DNA of 64,000 bases from an uncultured Paracoccaceae bacterium (GCA_947499715.1 CANMPL010000003.1:62001-126000), one strand, 5' to 3'. Shown: positions 1 to 9,453, numbered from the stretch's first letter. The notes: generated from the letters alone by a model not told the origin. Made by a program: numbers and translations.

Positions 1-4
1 TTGG

Positions 5-820
5 ATGTATCGCCGATTTCCCGGCGCACGCCAAATTCGGGGGCTGATGCACCTGACCCTTGCCTACGACAAGACCCTGCGCATGACGCAAAAGTTCGAA
101 CATGCGCCGTCGTCACAGATCATGGCACATATGGGTGGCTTGCTGGCGAAAGACGTCCTTGCAACCGGGCTGGGCCATATCCCCCGCCACGGCCCGGCTA
201 TCATCGTGGCCAACCACCCCACAGGCATCGCGGATGGTGTGATCGTGCACCACCTGCTGGCGGCAATGCGCCCTGACACTTATTACTTTGCCAATTCCGA
301 CATTCTGCGCGTCCTGCCACAGATGGAGGATATGATTTGCCCGGTGGAATGGCGCGAGGACAAGCGCAGCCATGCCAAGACCCGCGACACGATGGCCTAT
401 GTGCGCCGCGCCACCGAAGATGGGCGTTTGGGCGTGATCTTTCCCTCTGGCCGTTTGGCGAAACGGCGCGGGCTGCGGCTGGTTGAGCGGCCCTGGATGG
501 CGTCGGCAGCGATGCTGGCGCGCAAATACGACCTGCCGGTGATCCCGGTGCATATCGCGGCGCGCAATTCAGCGCTGTTTTATCTGTTTGACCTGCTGCA
601 CCCGACGTTGCGCGATGTGACGCTGTTTCACGAGACGCTGAACAAGTCGCGTCAGCCGTTCCGCATCAATGTAGGTGAACCGATTGCTGCCTCTGCCCTG
701 CCAAAAGGGTCCGAGGATGGTATTGCCATGCTGCGGCGCGCGACCTTGGCGCTGGCGGGCGCGGATGCCCCCAACGTCAGCCTGATCCGGGCGACCCGGC
801 GTCCATTGTTGAAACTGTAG
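5..820 (+). CDS. PlsC-like 1-acyl-glycerol-3-phosphate acyltransferase family protein
   Basis: Probable membrane-associated acyltransferase that moves an acyl group onto a lysophospholipid or related acceptor. The PlsC block I appears near residues 70-77 as N-H-P-T-G-I-A-D, an H-x5-D spacing instead of the usual H-x4-D, and the block III equivalent reads F-P-S-G-R. At about 271 aa it fits the family. The frame is open to the left edge of the window, so the true start could lie outside; internal ATGs at 47 and 83 are also possible. It ends convergently inside the last codons of the lytic transglycosylase gene (44-bp overlap). The substrate cannot be told from sequence; ornithine-lipid acyltransferases share this fold. 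Confidence 0.72.
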   Translation: MYRRFPGARQIRGLMHLTLAYDKTLRMTQKFEHAPSSQIMAHMGGLLAKDVLATGLGHIPRHGPAIIVANHPTGIADGVIVHHLLAAMRPDTYYFANSDILRVLPQMEDMICPVEWREDKRSHAKTRDTMAYVRRATEDGRLGVIFPSGRLAKRRGLRLVERPWMASAAMLARKYDLPVIPVHIAARNSALFYLFDLLHPTLRDVTLFHETLNKSRQPFRINVGEPIAASALPKGSEDGIAMLRRATLALAGADAPNVSLIRATRRPLLKL

Positions 821-1604
821 CCCGCAAGCTAGGCCGCGCCTGTGGCCGCACCAGAACCGGCACCTGGCAATAGGCCTGGCGGCTGGTCCAGTCCGCCATC
901 GCCGCAATCTTGTTGCGGCTGGTCATTGGCCCCCAATCCGCCGCGACCCCGCGCCAACGCCCATCGTGCAGCGCCACGGCCCGGTCACGCGCGACGGTCA
1001 CGGCCATGATGCGGGCGGCACAGGACAGGTTCTCGGTTGGGTTTTTCAGCGCTTCGCCCGTGGTCGCACGGCAGCCATAGCGCCGCGCGGTATCGGGGTA
1101 GATCTGCAAGAGCCCGAACCAGCGGTTTCCACCGCCGACGGCTGTGGGGTTATAGGTGCTCTCATATTTCGCCAGCGCCGACATCATGCCGACCCAAAAC
1201 GCCCGCCGCATGGTCGGAGAGTTGCTGGCGTAGGTCGGGCACCAGCGGTCGATATCGCGCGGCACGACCGAATCAAGCGCCTCTGCGTGGCCCGCAATCG
1301 CCGACATCGCCGCACGGGTCCAGACGTCGCTGCCGCGTTTATGATCCCACCGTGTGTTGGGAAGAAACGCCGCCCGCGCCACCGGGCGCAGGGCCGGTTC
1401 GCGCGTATTCACCTGCACCGGATACCGGATCATGTGGGCGGGGCGCGGCACAACACGAAATGAGGCAAGCGCTGCCGCGGCGGCCTCAACCTTCAATGCG
1501 ATTGCATCATCGCGGGAAATGGGGCGGATCACTGGCTCTGCCGTGACGGCAGTGGCCAGGATCGCGCCCGCCATCCCCCCCAGGATGGTCCGTAGAAACC
1601 TCAT
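777..1604 (-). CDS. Lytic transglycosylase-like protein (SLT domain), exported
   Basis: Predicted periplasmic or envelope peptidoglycan-cleaving enzyme. An N-terminal hydrophobic signal (residues about 3-22, ending near A-V-T-A-E) is followed by a spacer and an SLT-like domain. This carries a candidate catalytic Glu in A-K-Y-E-S (about residue 148) and the G-L-L-Q-I-Y-P motif (about 164-170), typical of goose-lysozyme-like transglycosylases. Four cysteines may form disulfides. ATG at 1604 was chosen over an upstream TTG at 1613 because the signal peptide starts there. The gene is divergent from gatB, and its last 44 bp overlap the acyltransferase tail on the other strand, giving a Pro/Ser/Gly-rich C-terminus that may be non-essential. 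Confidence 0.8.
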   Translation of the reverse strand: MRFLRTILGGMAGAILATAVTAEPVIRPISRDDAIALKVEAAAAALASFRVVPRPAHMIRYPVQVNTREPALRPVARAAFLPNTRWDHKRGSDVWTRAAMSAIAGHAEALDSVVPRDIDRWCPTYASNSPTMRRAFWVGMMSALAKYESTYNPTAVGGGNRWFGLLQIYPDTARRYGCRATTGEALKNPTENLSCAARIMAVTVARDRAVALHDGRWRGVAADWGPMTSRNKIAAMADWTSRQAYCQVPVLVRPQARPSLRATVSTMDAGSPGSG

Positions 1605-1742
1605 GCGCGGCAATTTGCACGGGCGGCCATCCTGCGATCAAGGGAAACTTTTGTGCGCAAGCGAACATGCGCCCGCCAATCGGCCTTGCGAGGGGCGCGC
1701 ACCCGGCCTAAAACCCCTGCAAACAAAGCCAAAGGGACCGCC

Positions 1743-3254
1743 ATGCTTGACCTGACCTACGACGCCCCCGCCCCCAAAGTTATTGCGGGCGCTACGTCTG
1801 ACTGGGAACTCGTGATCGGGCTGGAGGTCCACGCGCAGGTCGCCACCGCGGCGAAGCTGTTTTCCGGCGCCTCGACCCTTTTTGGCGCGGAGCCCAATTC
1901 CAATGTCGCCTTTGTCGACGCGGGCATGCCCGGCATGTTGCCCGTCATCAACGAAGGCTGTGTCGAACAGGCCGTGCGCACCGGGTTGGGCCTGAAGGCG
2001 CAAATCAACCTGAACTCCGCCTTTGACCGCAAGAACTACTTCTACCCCGATCTGCCGCAGGGCTACCAGATCAGCCAGCTTTACCACCCCATCGTCGGCG
2101 AAGGTGAAGTGCTGGTCGAACTCGGCGACGGCACCGCGCGTATCGTGCGCATCGAACGCATTCACCTGGAACAGGACGCGGGCAAATCCATCCACGATAT
2201 GGACCCCACGATGTCGTTCGTGGACCTCAACCGCACCGGTGTCGCGCTGATGGAGATCGTCTCCCGCCCTGACATCCGTGGCCCGGAAGAGGCCGCGGCT
2301 TATGTCGCCAAATTGCGCCAGATCATGCGGTACTTGGGCACCTGCGACGGCAACATGCAGAACGGCAACCTGCGCGCTGACGTGAACGTGTCGGTCTGTA
2401 AACCGGGCCAATACGAAAAGTATCAGGAAACGCAGGATTTCAGCCACCTCGGCACCCGTTGCGAGATCAAGAACATGAACTCCATGCGGTTCATCCAGAT
2501 GGCGATTGAGGTTGAGGCCCGCCGTCAGATCGCCCTAATCGAGGACGGTAAAGAGGTTGTGCAGGAAACCCGGCTTTATGACGCGGACAAGAACGAAACC
2601 CGCTCCATGCGGTCCAAGGAAGAGGCGCATGATTATCGCTACTTCCCCGACCCTGATCTGCTGCCGTTGGAGATTGAACAAGCCTGGGTCGATGACATCG
2701 CCGCCGGCTTGCCCGAACTGCCCGACGCCAAAAAGACCCGCTTTATCAGCGAGTTTGGCCTGTCAGACTATGACGCCTCTGTGCTGACTGCAGATGTATC
2801 CAACGCCGCCTACTTTGAAGAAGTGGCCGAGGGCCGCGACGGCAAACTGGCCGCCAACTGGGTCATCAACGAGCTTTTCGGCCGCTTGAAGAAAGATGAC
2901 AAGGACGTCTCGGACAGCCCGATTTCTGCTGCGCGCCTGGGCCAGATCGTGGGGCTGATCAAGTCCGACAAGATCAGCGGCAAAATCGCCAAGGACGTCT
3001 TTGAAATTGCCTATACGTCTGACCGCGACCCCGAAGAGATTGTCGCGACCGAAGGCATGGAACAGGTCACCGACACCGGCGCGATTGAAGCGGCTGTGGA
3101 CCAGATCATCGCCGACAACCCTGCGCAGGTCGAAAAGGCCAAGGTGAACCCAAAGCTCGCCGGTTGGTTTGTGGGCCAAGTGATGAAGGCGACAGGCGGC
3201 AAGGCCAACCCAGCGGCAGTCAACAAACTGGTCGCGGCCAAACTCGGCCTGTAA
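1743..3254 (+). CDS. gatB: Aspartyl/glutamyl-tRNA(Asn/Gln) amidotransferase subunit B
   Basis: GatB component of the GatCAB amidotransferase, which phosphorylates and amidates mischarged Glu-tRNA(Gln) or Asp-tRNA(Asn) in organisms lacking GlnRS or AsnRS. The 503-aa length and conserved blocks are typical: [10 protein letters not shown] near the N-terminus, [23 protein letters not shown], and the C-terminal YqeY-like tail domain. ATG at 1743 was chosen because it precedes the conserved start of the fold and follows AAAGGGA; the open frame extends upstream to 1653 but that part shows no family similarity. It stands alone, without gatC or gatA nearby, and is followed by a stem-loop. Confidence 0.97.
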   Translation: MLDLTYDAPAPKVIAGATSDWELVIGLEVHAQVATAAKLFSGASTLFGAEPNSNVAFVDAGMPGMLPVINEGCVEQAVRTGLGLKAQINLNSAFDRKNYFYPDLPQGYQISQLYHPIVGEGEVLVELGDGTARIVRIERIHLEQDAGKSIHDMDPTMSFVDLNRTGVALMEIVSRPDIRGPEEAAAYVAKLRQIMRYLGTCDGNMQNGNLRADVNVSVCKPGQYEKYQETQDFSHLGTRCEIKNMNSMRFIQMAIEVEARRQIALIEDGKEVVQETRLYDADKNETRSMRSKEEAHDYRYFPDPDLLPLEIEQAWVDDIAAGLPELPDAKKTRFISEFGLSDYDASVLTADVSNAAYFEEVAEGRDGKLAANWVINELFGRLKKDDKDVSDSPISAARLGQIVGLIKSDKISGKIAKDVFEIAYTSDRDPEEIVATEGMEQVTDTGAIEAAVDQIIADNPAQVEKAKVNPKLAGWFVGQVMKATGGKANPAAVNKLVAAKLGL

Positions 3255-3265
3255 AGCGCCCGTAG

Positions 3266-3284
3266 GGTGGGCAATCTGCCCACC
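3266..3284. repeat. Stem-loop intergenic repeat, copy 1 (GGTGGGCA/TGCCCACC)
   Basis: Perfect 8-bp inverted repeat GGTGGGCA-ATC-TGCCCACC just after gatB. A near copy with 7-bp arms lies at 31740-31758 between bamD and recN. Both are intergenic, so this looks like a dispersed palindromic element that could also stabilise mRNA 3' ends. Confidence 0.6.
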
Positions 3285-3306
3285 TTCTTCGGCCTTTCCA
3301 AAACAA

Positions 3307-3334
3307 AACGAAAGAGGCCCGGTCTCTTCGTTTG
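3307..3334. terminator. Stem-loop between convergent gatB and VOC gene
   Basis: AAACGAAAGAG pairs with CTCTTCGTTT across a 7-nt loop, with one bulged A. It lies between the gatB stop and the convergent VOC gene stop and could act as a terminator for both strands. There is no long U-tract, so the call is modest. Confidence 0.45.
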
Positions 3335-3360
3335 GAATGCTCGAGACGGAACCAACCCGC

Positions 3361-3717
3361 CTAATCCGACAGACAAATCTTGTTCCCATCCAGATCGCGG
3401 ACATAGGCCGAGAACTTTGGCCCACGCTGTCCCGGCGCGCCCTCGCAGGTGCCGCCAAGCTCCAACGCCAGAACGTGCATCCGGATCACATCGTCCGCCT
3501 CCCCGACAGAAAACCCGACCATCGTGCCATTGCCGTTGGTGGCGGGCTGTGTGTCAAACGGGATCGCAATGGCAAAGGCGAAATCCGCGCCCATCCAATA
3601 ATGCATGCGCTCTGACGGCCCAAAGCTTTGCAGCCCCGTATCGGTAAACAGTGCGTCGTAAAAGGCGCGGGCAGCCCCGATGTCGTTTGTTCCAACGACA
3701 AAATAGTTCATTTTCAT
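3361..3717 (-). CDS. VOC (glyoxalase/bleomycin-resistance) family protein
   Basis: Small 118-aa vicinal-oxygen-chelate fold protein. It starts N-Y-F-V-V-G-T-N-D, a typical first beta strand, and ends with the usual V-R-D-L-D-G-N-K-I strand. VOC proteins bind a metal and act on small electrophiles or oxygen substrates; no specific substrate can be assigned. ATG at 3717 was selected because AAGGGAG lies 7 nt upstream on the minus strand, whereas the longer frame to 3759 has no ribosome-binding site. It is divergently paired (87-bp gap) with a WYL-domain regulator, which may control it. Confidence 0.8.
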   Translation of the reverse strand: MKMNYFVVGTNDIGAARAFYDALFTDTGLQSFGPSERMHYWMGADFAFAIAIPFDTQPATNGNGTMVGFSVGEADDVIRMHVLALELGGTCEGAPGQRGPKFSAYVRDLDGNKICLSD

Positions 3718-3804
3718 ATGCTTACTCCCTTGGCGCGCAGGTTGGTCACTGCGGCTCAAAGACGTGATATTGCAAAATGCGCCATTTAGTGTCTTATTTC
3801 ATCC

Positions 3805-4539
3805 ATGCCCCGCACAAATGCCCAAGACAGGCTGCGACGGATGGAACTGATCGCCGTCCAGCTGAAACAAGACACCCATTGCACGGTCGCGGACCTTGCC
3901 CAACAACACGGTGTCAGCACCCGCACGATCACCCGCGATCTGGCGCTCATGCGCGACCAGGGCATGCAGATCGACGCGGACCGCGGGCGCGGTGGCGGTG
4001 TGCGTCTGGACAGCAACTGGGGCGTGGGCCGGTTGAACCTGCCCTATGCCGAGGCGGTCGATCTATTGATCAGCATTGCAGTGGCCGAGCGCATGCAATC
4101 GCCGATTTTTCTGGCAAGCCTCGGCTCTGTCCGGCGGCAACTGGTGGCGTCATTCTCGCCCGAAAAGCGCAGGCAGGTGGACCGGCTGAAGTCCCGCATC
4201 ATGATCGGCGACACCGCCTCGACCTTTGTGCAAACCAGCGTCAATGCGCCGCCCAAGCGCGTCGTCCAGACCCTGCATCAGGCCTTCGTGACGCAGACAG
4301 AGCTTGAGATCCGCTACCAAAAAGAAGGCGGCACCTTTTCAACCCGGCAAATCGCGCCGCACTATCTGCTGCTGAAATACCCAGTCTGGTATGTCGTGGC
4401 GTTTGACCACCTGCGCGACAGCCCGCGCACCTTTCGCTGCGACCGGATTCACGCTGCAACCAAGACCGAAACCACCTTTCGCCTGCTGCCCAAATCGACC
4501 TTTGCACCCTCAATTACAGACGACGATCTGGTGCTTTGA
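3805..4539 (+). CDS. DeoR-type HTH / WYL-domain transcriptional regulator
   Basis: Predicted DNA-binding regulator of 244 aa. The N-terminal winged helix-turn-helix (about residues 8-60) includes V-A-D-L-A-Q-Q-H-G-V-S-T-R-T-I-T-R-D-L, the typical recognition helix. A WYL-type ligand-sensing domain follows, with its signature seen as V-W-Y-V-V-A-F near residue 195. WYL regulators respond to nucleotides or small molecules. It is divergent from the VOC gene with a short shared promoter region, so local control of that gene is a reasonable inference. It is followed by about 180 bp without a gene. Confidence 0.85.
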   Translation: MPRTNAQDRLRRMELIAVQLKQDTHCTVADLAQQHGVSTRTITRDLALMRDQGMQIDADRGRGGGVRLDSNWGVGRLNLPYAEAVDLLISIAVAERMQSPIFLASLGSVRRQLVASFSPEKRRQVDRLKSRIMIGDTASTFVQTSVNAPPKRVVQTLHQAFVTQTELEIRYQKEGGTFSTRQIAPHYLLLKYPVWYVVAFDHLRDSPRTFRCDRIHAATKTETTFRLLPKSTFAPSITDDDLVL

Positions 4540-4720
4540 CCGTCTCACCCGCCTGCCATTCCCAGACCTCAACCGCAGGGCCAACCACAGCCAACCCCAT
4601 ATTTCGCGGCACATTGCACAGCCTTCCACCACCCCTAGCGGGGACCAAAAACGCCAGCAAAACCTTGGCCTTACGCCCCGATCTTGCTATACCGACCCCG
4701 CAGTGTGGAAGGGTATCATC

Positions 4721-5092
4721 ATGGCAAAGTTTGAATACAAGGTCGTTCCGGCCCCAACACGTGGCCTCAAGGCCAAGGGTGTGAAATCCAATCAGGACCG
4801 ATTTGCCAATGCGCTCGAGACGGTGATGAATGAACTTGCCGCCGACAATTGGGAATACCTGCGCACCGACAGCCTGCCTGCCGAAGAACGCGAAGGGCTG
4901 ATGGGCAAAACGACCGTGTTCCAGAACATGCTGGTGTTCCGCCGCACGGTTGCGTCCACGGCAGAGGCCGCTGATACCGCCACCGCAGAAGAACGCGTGG
5001 TTGAGGCGATCGAAGCCCCCGAGGCACCAAAGCAGATCACGCAGGTCCCTGCAGAGGTGCCACGCCCAGACCCGGCAGTCGCTGCCGAATAA
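4721..5092 (+). CDS. DUF4177-like small protein
   Basis: A 123-aa protein whose first about 75 residues resemble DUF4177: F-E-Y-K-V-V-P at the N-terminus, N-E-L-A-A-D-N-W-E-Y-L in the middle and M-L-V-F-R-R ending the domain. The C-terminal third is Ala/Glu/Pro-rich and probably disordered. The start at 4721 follows GGAAGGG with good spacing; the open frame upstream has no family similarity. It ends exactly where the convergent BolA gene ends, with no intergenic base. Function unknown. Confidence 0.75.
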   Translation: MAKFEYKVVPAPTRGLKAKGVKSNQDRFANALETVMNELAADNWEYLRTDSLPAEEREGLMGKTTVFQNMLVFRRTVASTAEAADTATAEERVVEAIEAPEAPKQITQVPAEVPRPDPAVAAE

Positions 5093-5347
5093 CTACTTGA
5101 TTTCTATTGCCAAAGCATGGATGCGCCCGATGATGTCGGGGCCTAATGCGCTGTGCACGGCCCGGTGTCGCGCCAGACGCGATTGATCGTCCAGTGACGG
5201 CGCCGTGATCACAACCCGCCAGTGGCTTTCGCCCGACCCGTCGTCGCCCGCATGACCACTGTGCAGGTGGCTTTCATTCACCACTTCCAGCGCGCTTGGG
5301 GCCAAACCAGTTTGCAAGGCCTCGTAAATCTCTGCCTCAAGTCCCAT
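5093..5347 (-). CDS. BolA family protein
   Basis: An 84-aa BolA-like protein. BolA proteins partner monothiol glutaredoxins in iron-sulfur handling and are sometimes described as regulators. The family core is visible as N-E-S-H-x-H-x-G-H, then S-H-W-R-V-V-I, and a helix with the conserved R-H-R-A-V-H. ATG at 5347 has GGAGAG at good distance, and the upstream extension to 5380 lacks support. Divergent from the J-domain gene at 5427 with an 80-bp gap; tail-to-tail with the DUF4177 gene. Confidence 0.9.
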   Translation of the reverse strand: MGLEAEIYEALQTGLAPSALEVVNESHLHSGHAGDDGSGESHWRVVITAPSLDDQSRLARHRAVHSALGPDIIGRIHALAIEIK

Positions 5348-5426
5348 ATTTTTGCTCTCCACCCCTTCAATCTCTCTCACAAGCGTCTAAACTCTGTCGT
5401 CCGAGTCGGAAAGGTATGCAACTCCC

Positions 5427-6059
5427 ATGCAGAAAAAAGACCCCTTTGGTTTTGATATGTCCGTGTCTTCTTCGAAGAAGAAAAACCCGCGTGGACGGCG
5501 GGGCATGTCTGGCGCGTCCGAGACATCGACGCGCGTGTGTGACCACGAGGGTTGCGAAGAGGCGGGCAAGTATCGCGCGCCCAAAACGCCCGATGTGCTG
5601 GATGACTTCTTTTGGTTCTGCCAGACCCACGTGCGTGAATATAACCTCAAGTGGAATTTCTTTGACGGTACAACAGAGGCCGAGATGAACGCCCAGCTGA
5701 CCGAAGACCGCGTCTGGGAACGGCCCACCAAGCCGTTCAAACGCACGGTCGAGGAACGCGCATGGGCGCGGTTGGGGATTGAAGACCCCCATCAGGTGCT
5801 GGGCGAAAATGCCACACGCAACCCGGGTCGCAATCAGGGTGCGGGTCGCAAACTGCCGCCCACCGAACGCCGCGCGATTGAGATTTTGGACGCCAAAGAC
5901 ACGTGGAACAAGAAAGAGATCCGCAAGGCCTATAAGTCACTGATCAAAGTGCTGCACCCCGACATGAACGGTGGTGATCGCAGCCAGGAGGATCAGTTGA
6001 ACGAGGTGGTTTGGGCCTGGGAACAGATCAAGGTCAGCCGCAGCTTTCCCGACAAGTAA
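5427..6059 (+). CDS. J-domain (DnaJ-like) protein with N-terminal Cys/His cluster
   Basis: A 210-aa protein with a basic, Ser/Lys-rich N-terminus. A possible metal site follows, formed by C38-x4-C43 and C65-x2-H68. The C-terminal J domain carries the diagnostic H-P-D in V-L-H-P-D-M-N-G-G. J domains stimulate Hsp70 ATPase, so the protein probably recruits DnaK to an unknown client. There is no Gly/Phe or zinc-finger region as in DnaJ itself, so it is a class III type. It abuts the convergent membrane-protein gene at 6060 without a gap. Confidence 0.85.
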   Translation: MQKKDPFGFDMSVSSSKKKNPRGRRGMSGASETSTRVCDHEGCEEAGKYRAPKTPDVLDDFFWFCQTHVREYNLKWNFFDGTTEAEMNAQLTEDRVWERPTKPFKRTVEERAWARLGIEDPHQVLGENATRNPGRNQGAGRKLPPTERRAIEILDAKDTWNKKEIRKAYKSLIKVLHPDMNGGDRSQEDQLNEVVWAWEQIKVSRSFPDK

Positions 6060-6554
6060 TTAAATCGGAATGCCATCGTCATGGATGGCAAAAAGCGTGT
6101 GACGTTCGCGCCGCCATGTCAAAATGAGCAGGTGACAGGCGGTCAGCACAATTACCCAGAACGCCAGCAAGATTGGCGTTTCCCAAAAGGCGAGCACCGT
6201 CGCAAAGGGGCCGAACATGGTGCCATATCCCGGCAGCGCCAATGTCCCGGCACAGACGGTCGCCGCGAAAGTGACCACCACCATGCCCAAAGCGGCCCGA
6301 CCCGCGCCGTCCCAGCCGTCATGACCCAAGCGATCCTTGCCGATGAACAAGCCGCCAGCAGCGCCCAAGGCCCCGGCAAGAATGACCCAATAGTCATACA
6401 TCGTCAGCTTGCGCAGGAATTCGGCCTCTCCGCCCAGTTTGTTCACAATGGTAAAGGACAGCCCGGCACCAAAAAGTGCCACGCCGAGAAAAGCCAGGAA
6501 AAGGCTGCGTTCGCCGTCACTGCGCGAAATATTAAGATTTGCCCGCGTAAACAT
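6060..6554 (-). CDS. Hypothetical four-helix membrane protein
   Basis: A 164-aa protein with about four hydrophobic segments: residues about 18-40, 55-75, 88-110 and 125-148. The tail is short and basic-to-acidic, ending D-D-G-I-P-I. I do not recognise the family. The stop directly abuts the J-domain gene stop. An upstream 70-bp gap separates it from the next leftward membrane protein, so the two may share a transcript. Confidence 0.65.
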   Translation of the reverse strand: MFTRANLNISRSDGERSLFLAFLGVALFGAGLSFTIVNKLGGEAEFLRKLTMYDYWVILAGALGAAGGLFIGKDRLGHDGWDGAGRAALGMVVVTFAATVCAGTLALPGYGTMFGPFATVLAFWETPILLAFWVIVLTACHLLILTWRRERHTLFAIHDDGIPI

Positions 6555-6626
6555 TTGGGTCCATTCACTAACTCCCTACGCGGGTAGAATGGGATTGGGG
6601 CAGCATTGTGGCAGCTGCCCCGAAAT

Positions 6627-7025
6627 TCAGTGTTTCGCAAAATCACTATAGTGTTTCGCGCAGGCGTCCCCATAGGCGACCCAGTGGGCGACCCCCATCA
6701 GGATCACCCACCGCCCGCCTGCGACAACATCAGTCGCCAAGATCTCGGCCACCGCAGCGACGGCCATCCCGCTGCCATGGGGAAACGCCATCAGCCCGCC
6801 GACAAGCAAAGCACCGATCACCGTGGCCAACAATGCGCCAAAGGCGGCCAGCACCAGACCGATGACCCCGGATTCCCCGAAAAGACGCGCAACAAGCGTG
6901 CCCGAGATCAAGGCCCCAACCCCGGCCATCAGCGCAAATCCCAACTCTTGCTCGATCCCCCATCCGGTCACGAATCCTGCCCCACCAATCAGCCCGATGG
7001 TATTTGCATGTCTTTGAAAATACAT
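6627..7025 (-). CDS. Hypothetical small membrane protein
   Basis: A 132-aa Gly/Ala-rich protein with four predicted membrane segments and no recognised motif. ATG at 7025 is preceded by AAGGA at correct spacing, whereas the frame to 7085 is unsupported. It lies 72 bp upstream of the 6060-6554 membrane-protein gene in the same direction and may be co-transcribed. An FNR-like palindrome lies about 200 bp upstream (7224-7239). Confidence 0.6.
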   Translation of the reverse strand: MYFQRHANTIGLIGGAGFVTGWGIEQELGFALMAGVGALISGTLVARLFGESGVIGLVLAAFGALLATVIGALLVGGLMAFPHGSGMAVAAVAEILATDVVAGGRWVILMGVAHWVAYGDACAKHYSDFAKH

Positions 7026-7594
7026 GGCATTTCCTTTGCTATTGCCCAATGTCGATAGGCCATAGAAAACCCCTTGCACCAGCATCTGGTCGCGGGAGTT
7101 TCAGCAAAGTTTGTGCAGGATTGTCTGACGGTCGTGCGCCTCAACTCCGCAGCGCCCGGCCCCTCTTCGGCGAAAGGATTTGATCCTCCGTGCCACGCAA
7201 GGTCGGTCGAACCCTCGCTCAATTCTGATCCAAATCAGACCACCGATGAGAACAACGCAAATGACGCTGTGTGGGACACAACCGACATTCATTTTCCCGT
7301 TTTTGCCGGCGCAGCATCACTTTGCGGTTGCGGCGAACTCTACGCTGCAAAACAGCTCAAGTCACCGAGGCGGTCATTTCAAAGCTTTTTGGTAGGCTCG
7401 TCCAAACCGCACTTTGGTTTCAGGGCATTGGAACAGATCAGACGCGGGACGAAGCTGGCATATGCGTGTGATCCGATGCGCACACAGCATTTTTTCGCAG
7501 TTGAGATCAAATTGAAGCGATGACGCGAGGCGTATCGTGGAAGCAGCGGTTCAACGCTTTCCGTAACCTGAACCCCTCGGACATCGATATCCGG
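7026..7594. other. 569-bp gene-free stretch
   Basis: No open frame here looks coding: the longest (7074-7523, plus) has no recognisable motif, no good ribosome-binding site and atypical composition. The stretch is more AT-rich than its surroundings. The only structure supported is the CTGAT-N4-ATCAG palindrome at 7224-7239. It separates the small membrane genes from the 3' end of the nor/nnr run. Confidence 0.5.
7224..7239. promoter_or_regulatory. FNR-like palindrome TCTGAT-N4-ATCAGA
   Basis: Perfect 6-bp inverted repeat with a 4-bp spacer. The FNR/FnrL consensus is TTGAT-N4-ATCAA, so each half differs at the outermost bases. It could be an oxygen-responsive site for the leftward gene starting at 7025, but the 200-bp distance makes this weak. 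Confidence 0.3.
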
Positions 7595-8263
7595 CTAGAT
7601 AGCAGAAATTCCAATGACGACAGGATGCAGCCAAAGCAGAAGGGCAAAGGCTAGGACTCCAGCAGCCAATCGGAGTGTGAATGCTATCAAAGGCGTTTTC
7701 GGGTAGAAGAAAGAGGACTTTGCGACAGTTGTGTTAAGTCTGTTCCAGGCGTCGACACCCATCTCGCGCCGCTTTTTCTGGTTGATCAGAGTGCCGCCTG
7801 CCGAGGCAAATCCACCGAGCACGGCAAACAGCAGGACATGAGCAAGATTTCCATTGGGCAGGATATGCAGCGCAGCCCATAGGTCGATCACGGTCAGGAT
7901 GGGATGGCGTGTCAGGCGCACGATACCGGGGCGTTCCGGGTCAAAGGTATGGTTGCGCGCGCCGCCAAAGGAAAATGGGTTGGGACGGGCAATTGCGAAA
8001 GCCAAAGTCAGGCAGACCCCTAGCATGCCGAGGTGCACGACATGGCGGTGCCACGGCATTTGCGGCCAAAGCGGCACAAAGGGCGCTTGGCCTGCGGACC
8101 AGATCAACAGGGCAAGCATGACAACCGAGATCGCGGAATAGCTGATCGCAAAGCCCGCCGGACCAAGAACCGCGACGATCGGGGACTTGATCGCTGGCTG
8201 CACGGGCACCGAATGGGTCATGAAGAACAACCCAAAGACACCGGCAAAACCAAGCCAGCTCAT
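7595..8263 (-). CDS. nnrU: NnrU family membrane protein
   Basis: Polytopic inner-membrane protein (222 aa) of the NnrU family, encoded with nitrite/NO reductase genes and needed in some alphaproteobacteria for NO metabolism; its exact activity is not known. Recognised from the T-H-S-V-P-V-Q start, the conserved internal R-H-P-I/L region (L-T-R-H-P-I) and a charged N-Q-K-K-R-R-E-M-G loop shared with NnrU/methyltransferase-like membrane proteins. The ATG at 8263 overlaps the nnrS stop in an ATGA junction, so the two are translationally coupled. Last gene of the nor/nnr run. Confidence 0.88.
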   Translation of the reverse strand: MSWLGFAGVFGLFFMTHSVPVQPAIKSPIVAVLGPAGFAISYSAISVVMLALLIWSAGQAPFVPLWPQMPWHRHVVHLGMLGVCLTLAFAIARPNPFSFGGARNHTFDPERPGIVRLTRHPILTVIDLWAALHILPNGNLAHVLLFAVLGGFASAGGTLINQKKRREMGVDAWNRLNTTVAKSSFFYPKTPLIAFTLRLAAGVLAFALLLWLHPVVIGISAI

Positions 8264-9453
8264 GATGTTTTGCGCGTCTTGGGTCGCGCAAGGGACGGCC
8301 CGTACGCAAGGGCGAAGCCTGCAAATGCGGCAATCCACAAAATACCAGAAAGCGTGATGAGTTCAGGGTATCGGCCAGACATCCAGCGGGCACCAACGGC
8401 TGCGAACAGGCACAGATAGATGGCGACAGTCGCCGCATTTGCACGCAAGTCCTGCCCGGTATGGCCCAGTGTCGCCCTGGTCATCACTGCAAGTGTCATT
8501 GCCCCGATTGCACCTGCCATCCAGATATGTTGCGCCGCCGCCAGTCCGGTTCCGCCGATCAACACGTCAAAAGACAGGACAAGCGCACCAATGGGGATAA
8601 GAAGGTATGAGACATGAAGCACCCAGACCATTGGATCCGACACTGTATGATGCCCCTGCCAGCGCATCATCCGCAGGGTGTGGAGCCCACCGAAAACCAT
8701 CAGGCCGGCGGCTGTCAGAATCGAGCTCGGCGCCAAGACCCAAGATGCCAATATCGGAAGGCTGGCCAGCAACGCAGCCTTGTCAAAGCGTTGCATTGGT
8801 GGCGCTGGCCGTGCCGGGTGTTCGCGTTTTACCAACCAGTTTCGCGTGAATGACGGAATGATACGCCCGCCAATGACCGCGATCATCATGATAGCAGTCC
8901 CTAGTCCGAGGCGCAGGCCAAAGCCCTGTGCCGCGTAGACGCCGCGCATTGCTTCGATGTGAAAAATGGCGTTGGCGATGGTGAAAACTGCAAGCAGCGC
9001 AAGAACGATAAGATTGCGCCAGTTCTTCCCGGCAATGATCTCTTGCAGGATCAAAGCGCCCAAGACGACCGGAAAGGCGAGGTCTATGATCGGGGCCGCA
9101 CCGACGGGTAAGTGTGCGGATAGAAAAACCGCAATGCGCCCCAAACACCAAAGCGCAAAAAGAGCCGCAAGTTTCCAGCCCACCATGGGCAGACGTCCTG
9201 TCCAGTTGGGCACGGCGGTCAGCAAAAACCCTGCCAGAACCGCGCCGAGGTACCCAAAAAGAAAAGCGTGGGCATGCCATGACACCGGATCCAACCGTGA
9301 CGGGATGGTGATCCTTCCAGACAGTGCAAAAACCCAGATGGACATCGCGCAGGCGACCCATGCAGATCCAAACAGGAAAAATGGGCGAAACCCGAAACCA
9401 AACAGCGCAGGCCCGGTCCATGCACGCATTTGTTCCGCAGACGATCGTGCCAT
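8260..9453 (-). CDS. nnrS: NnrS family heme/copper membrane protein
   Basis: About 397 aa with roughly 12 membrane segments. NnrS is a heme- and copper-containing inner-membrane protein in NnrR-controlled NO regulons, thought to help cells tolerate NO and nitrosative stress. Family features seen: the start G-F-G-F-R-P-F-F-L, W-H-A-H-A-F-L-F-G-Y with several histidines, and G-G-R-I-I-P-S-F-T-R-N. ATG at 9453 shares a base with the stop of the upstream 54-aa ORF (TGATG), preferred over a GTG at 9456. Overlaps nnrU downstream. Confidence 0.93.
   Translation of the reverse strand: MARSSAEQMRAWTGPALFGFGFRPFFLFGSAWVACAMSIWVFALSGRITIPSRLDPVSWHAHAFLFGYLGAVLAGFLLTAVPNWTGRLPMVGWKLAALFALWCLGRIAVFLSAHLPVGAAPIIDLAFPVVLGALILQEIIAGKNWRNLIVLALLAVFTIANAIFHIEAMRGVYAAQGFGLRLGLGTAIMMIAVIGGRIIPSFTRNWLVKREHPARPAPPMQRFDKAALLASLPILASWVLAPSSILTAAGLMVFGGLHTLRMMRWQGHHTVSDPMVWVLHVSYLLIPIGALVLSFDVLIGGTGLAAAQHIWMAGAIGAMTLAVMTRATLGHTGQDLRANAATVAIYLCLFAAVGARWMSGRYPELITLSGILWIAAFAGFALAYGPSLARPKTRKTS

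Noticed and set aside
7186-7240. tRNA-like T-arm sequence
   Set aside because: A GGTCGAACC-like word occurs but no acceptor stem or anticodon arm can be folded around it.
7074-7523. 149-codon open frame between the small membrane gene and nnrU
   Set aside because: No recognisable motif, no ribosome-binding site, atypical composition and it begins inside the 5' region of another gene; treated as non-coding.
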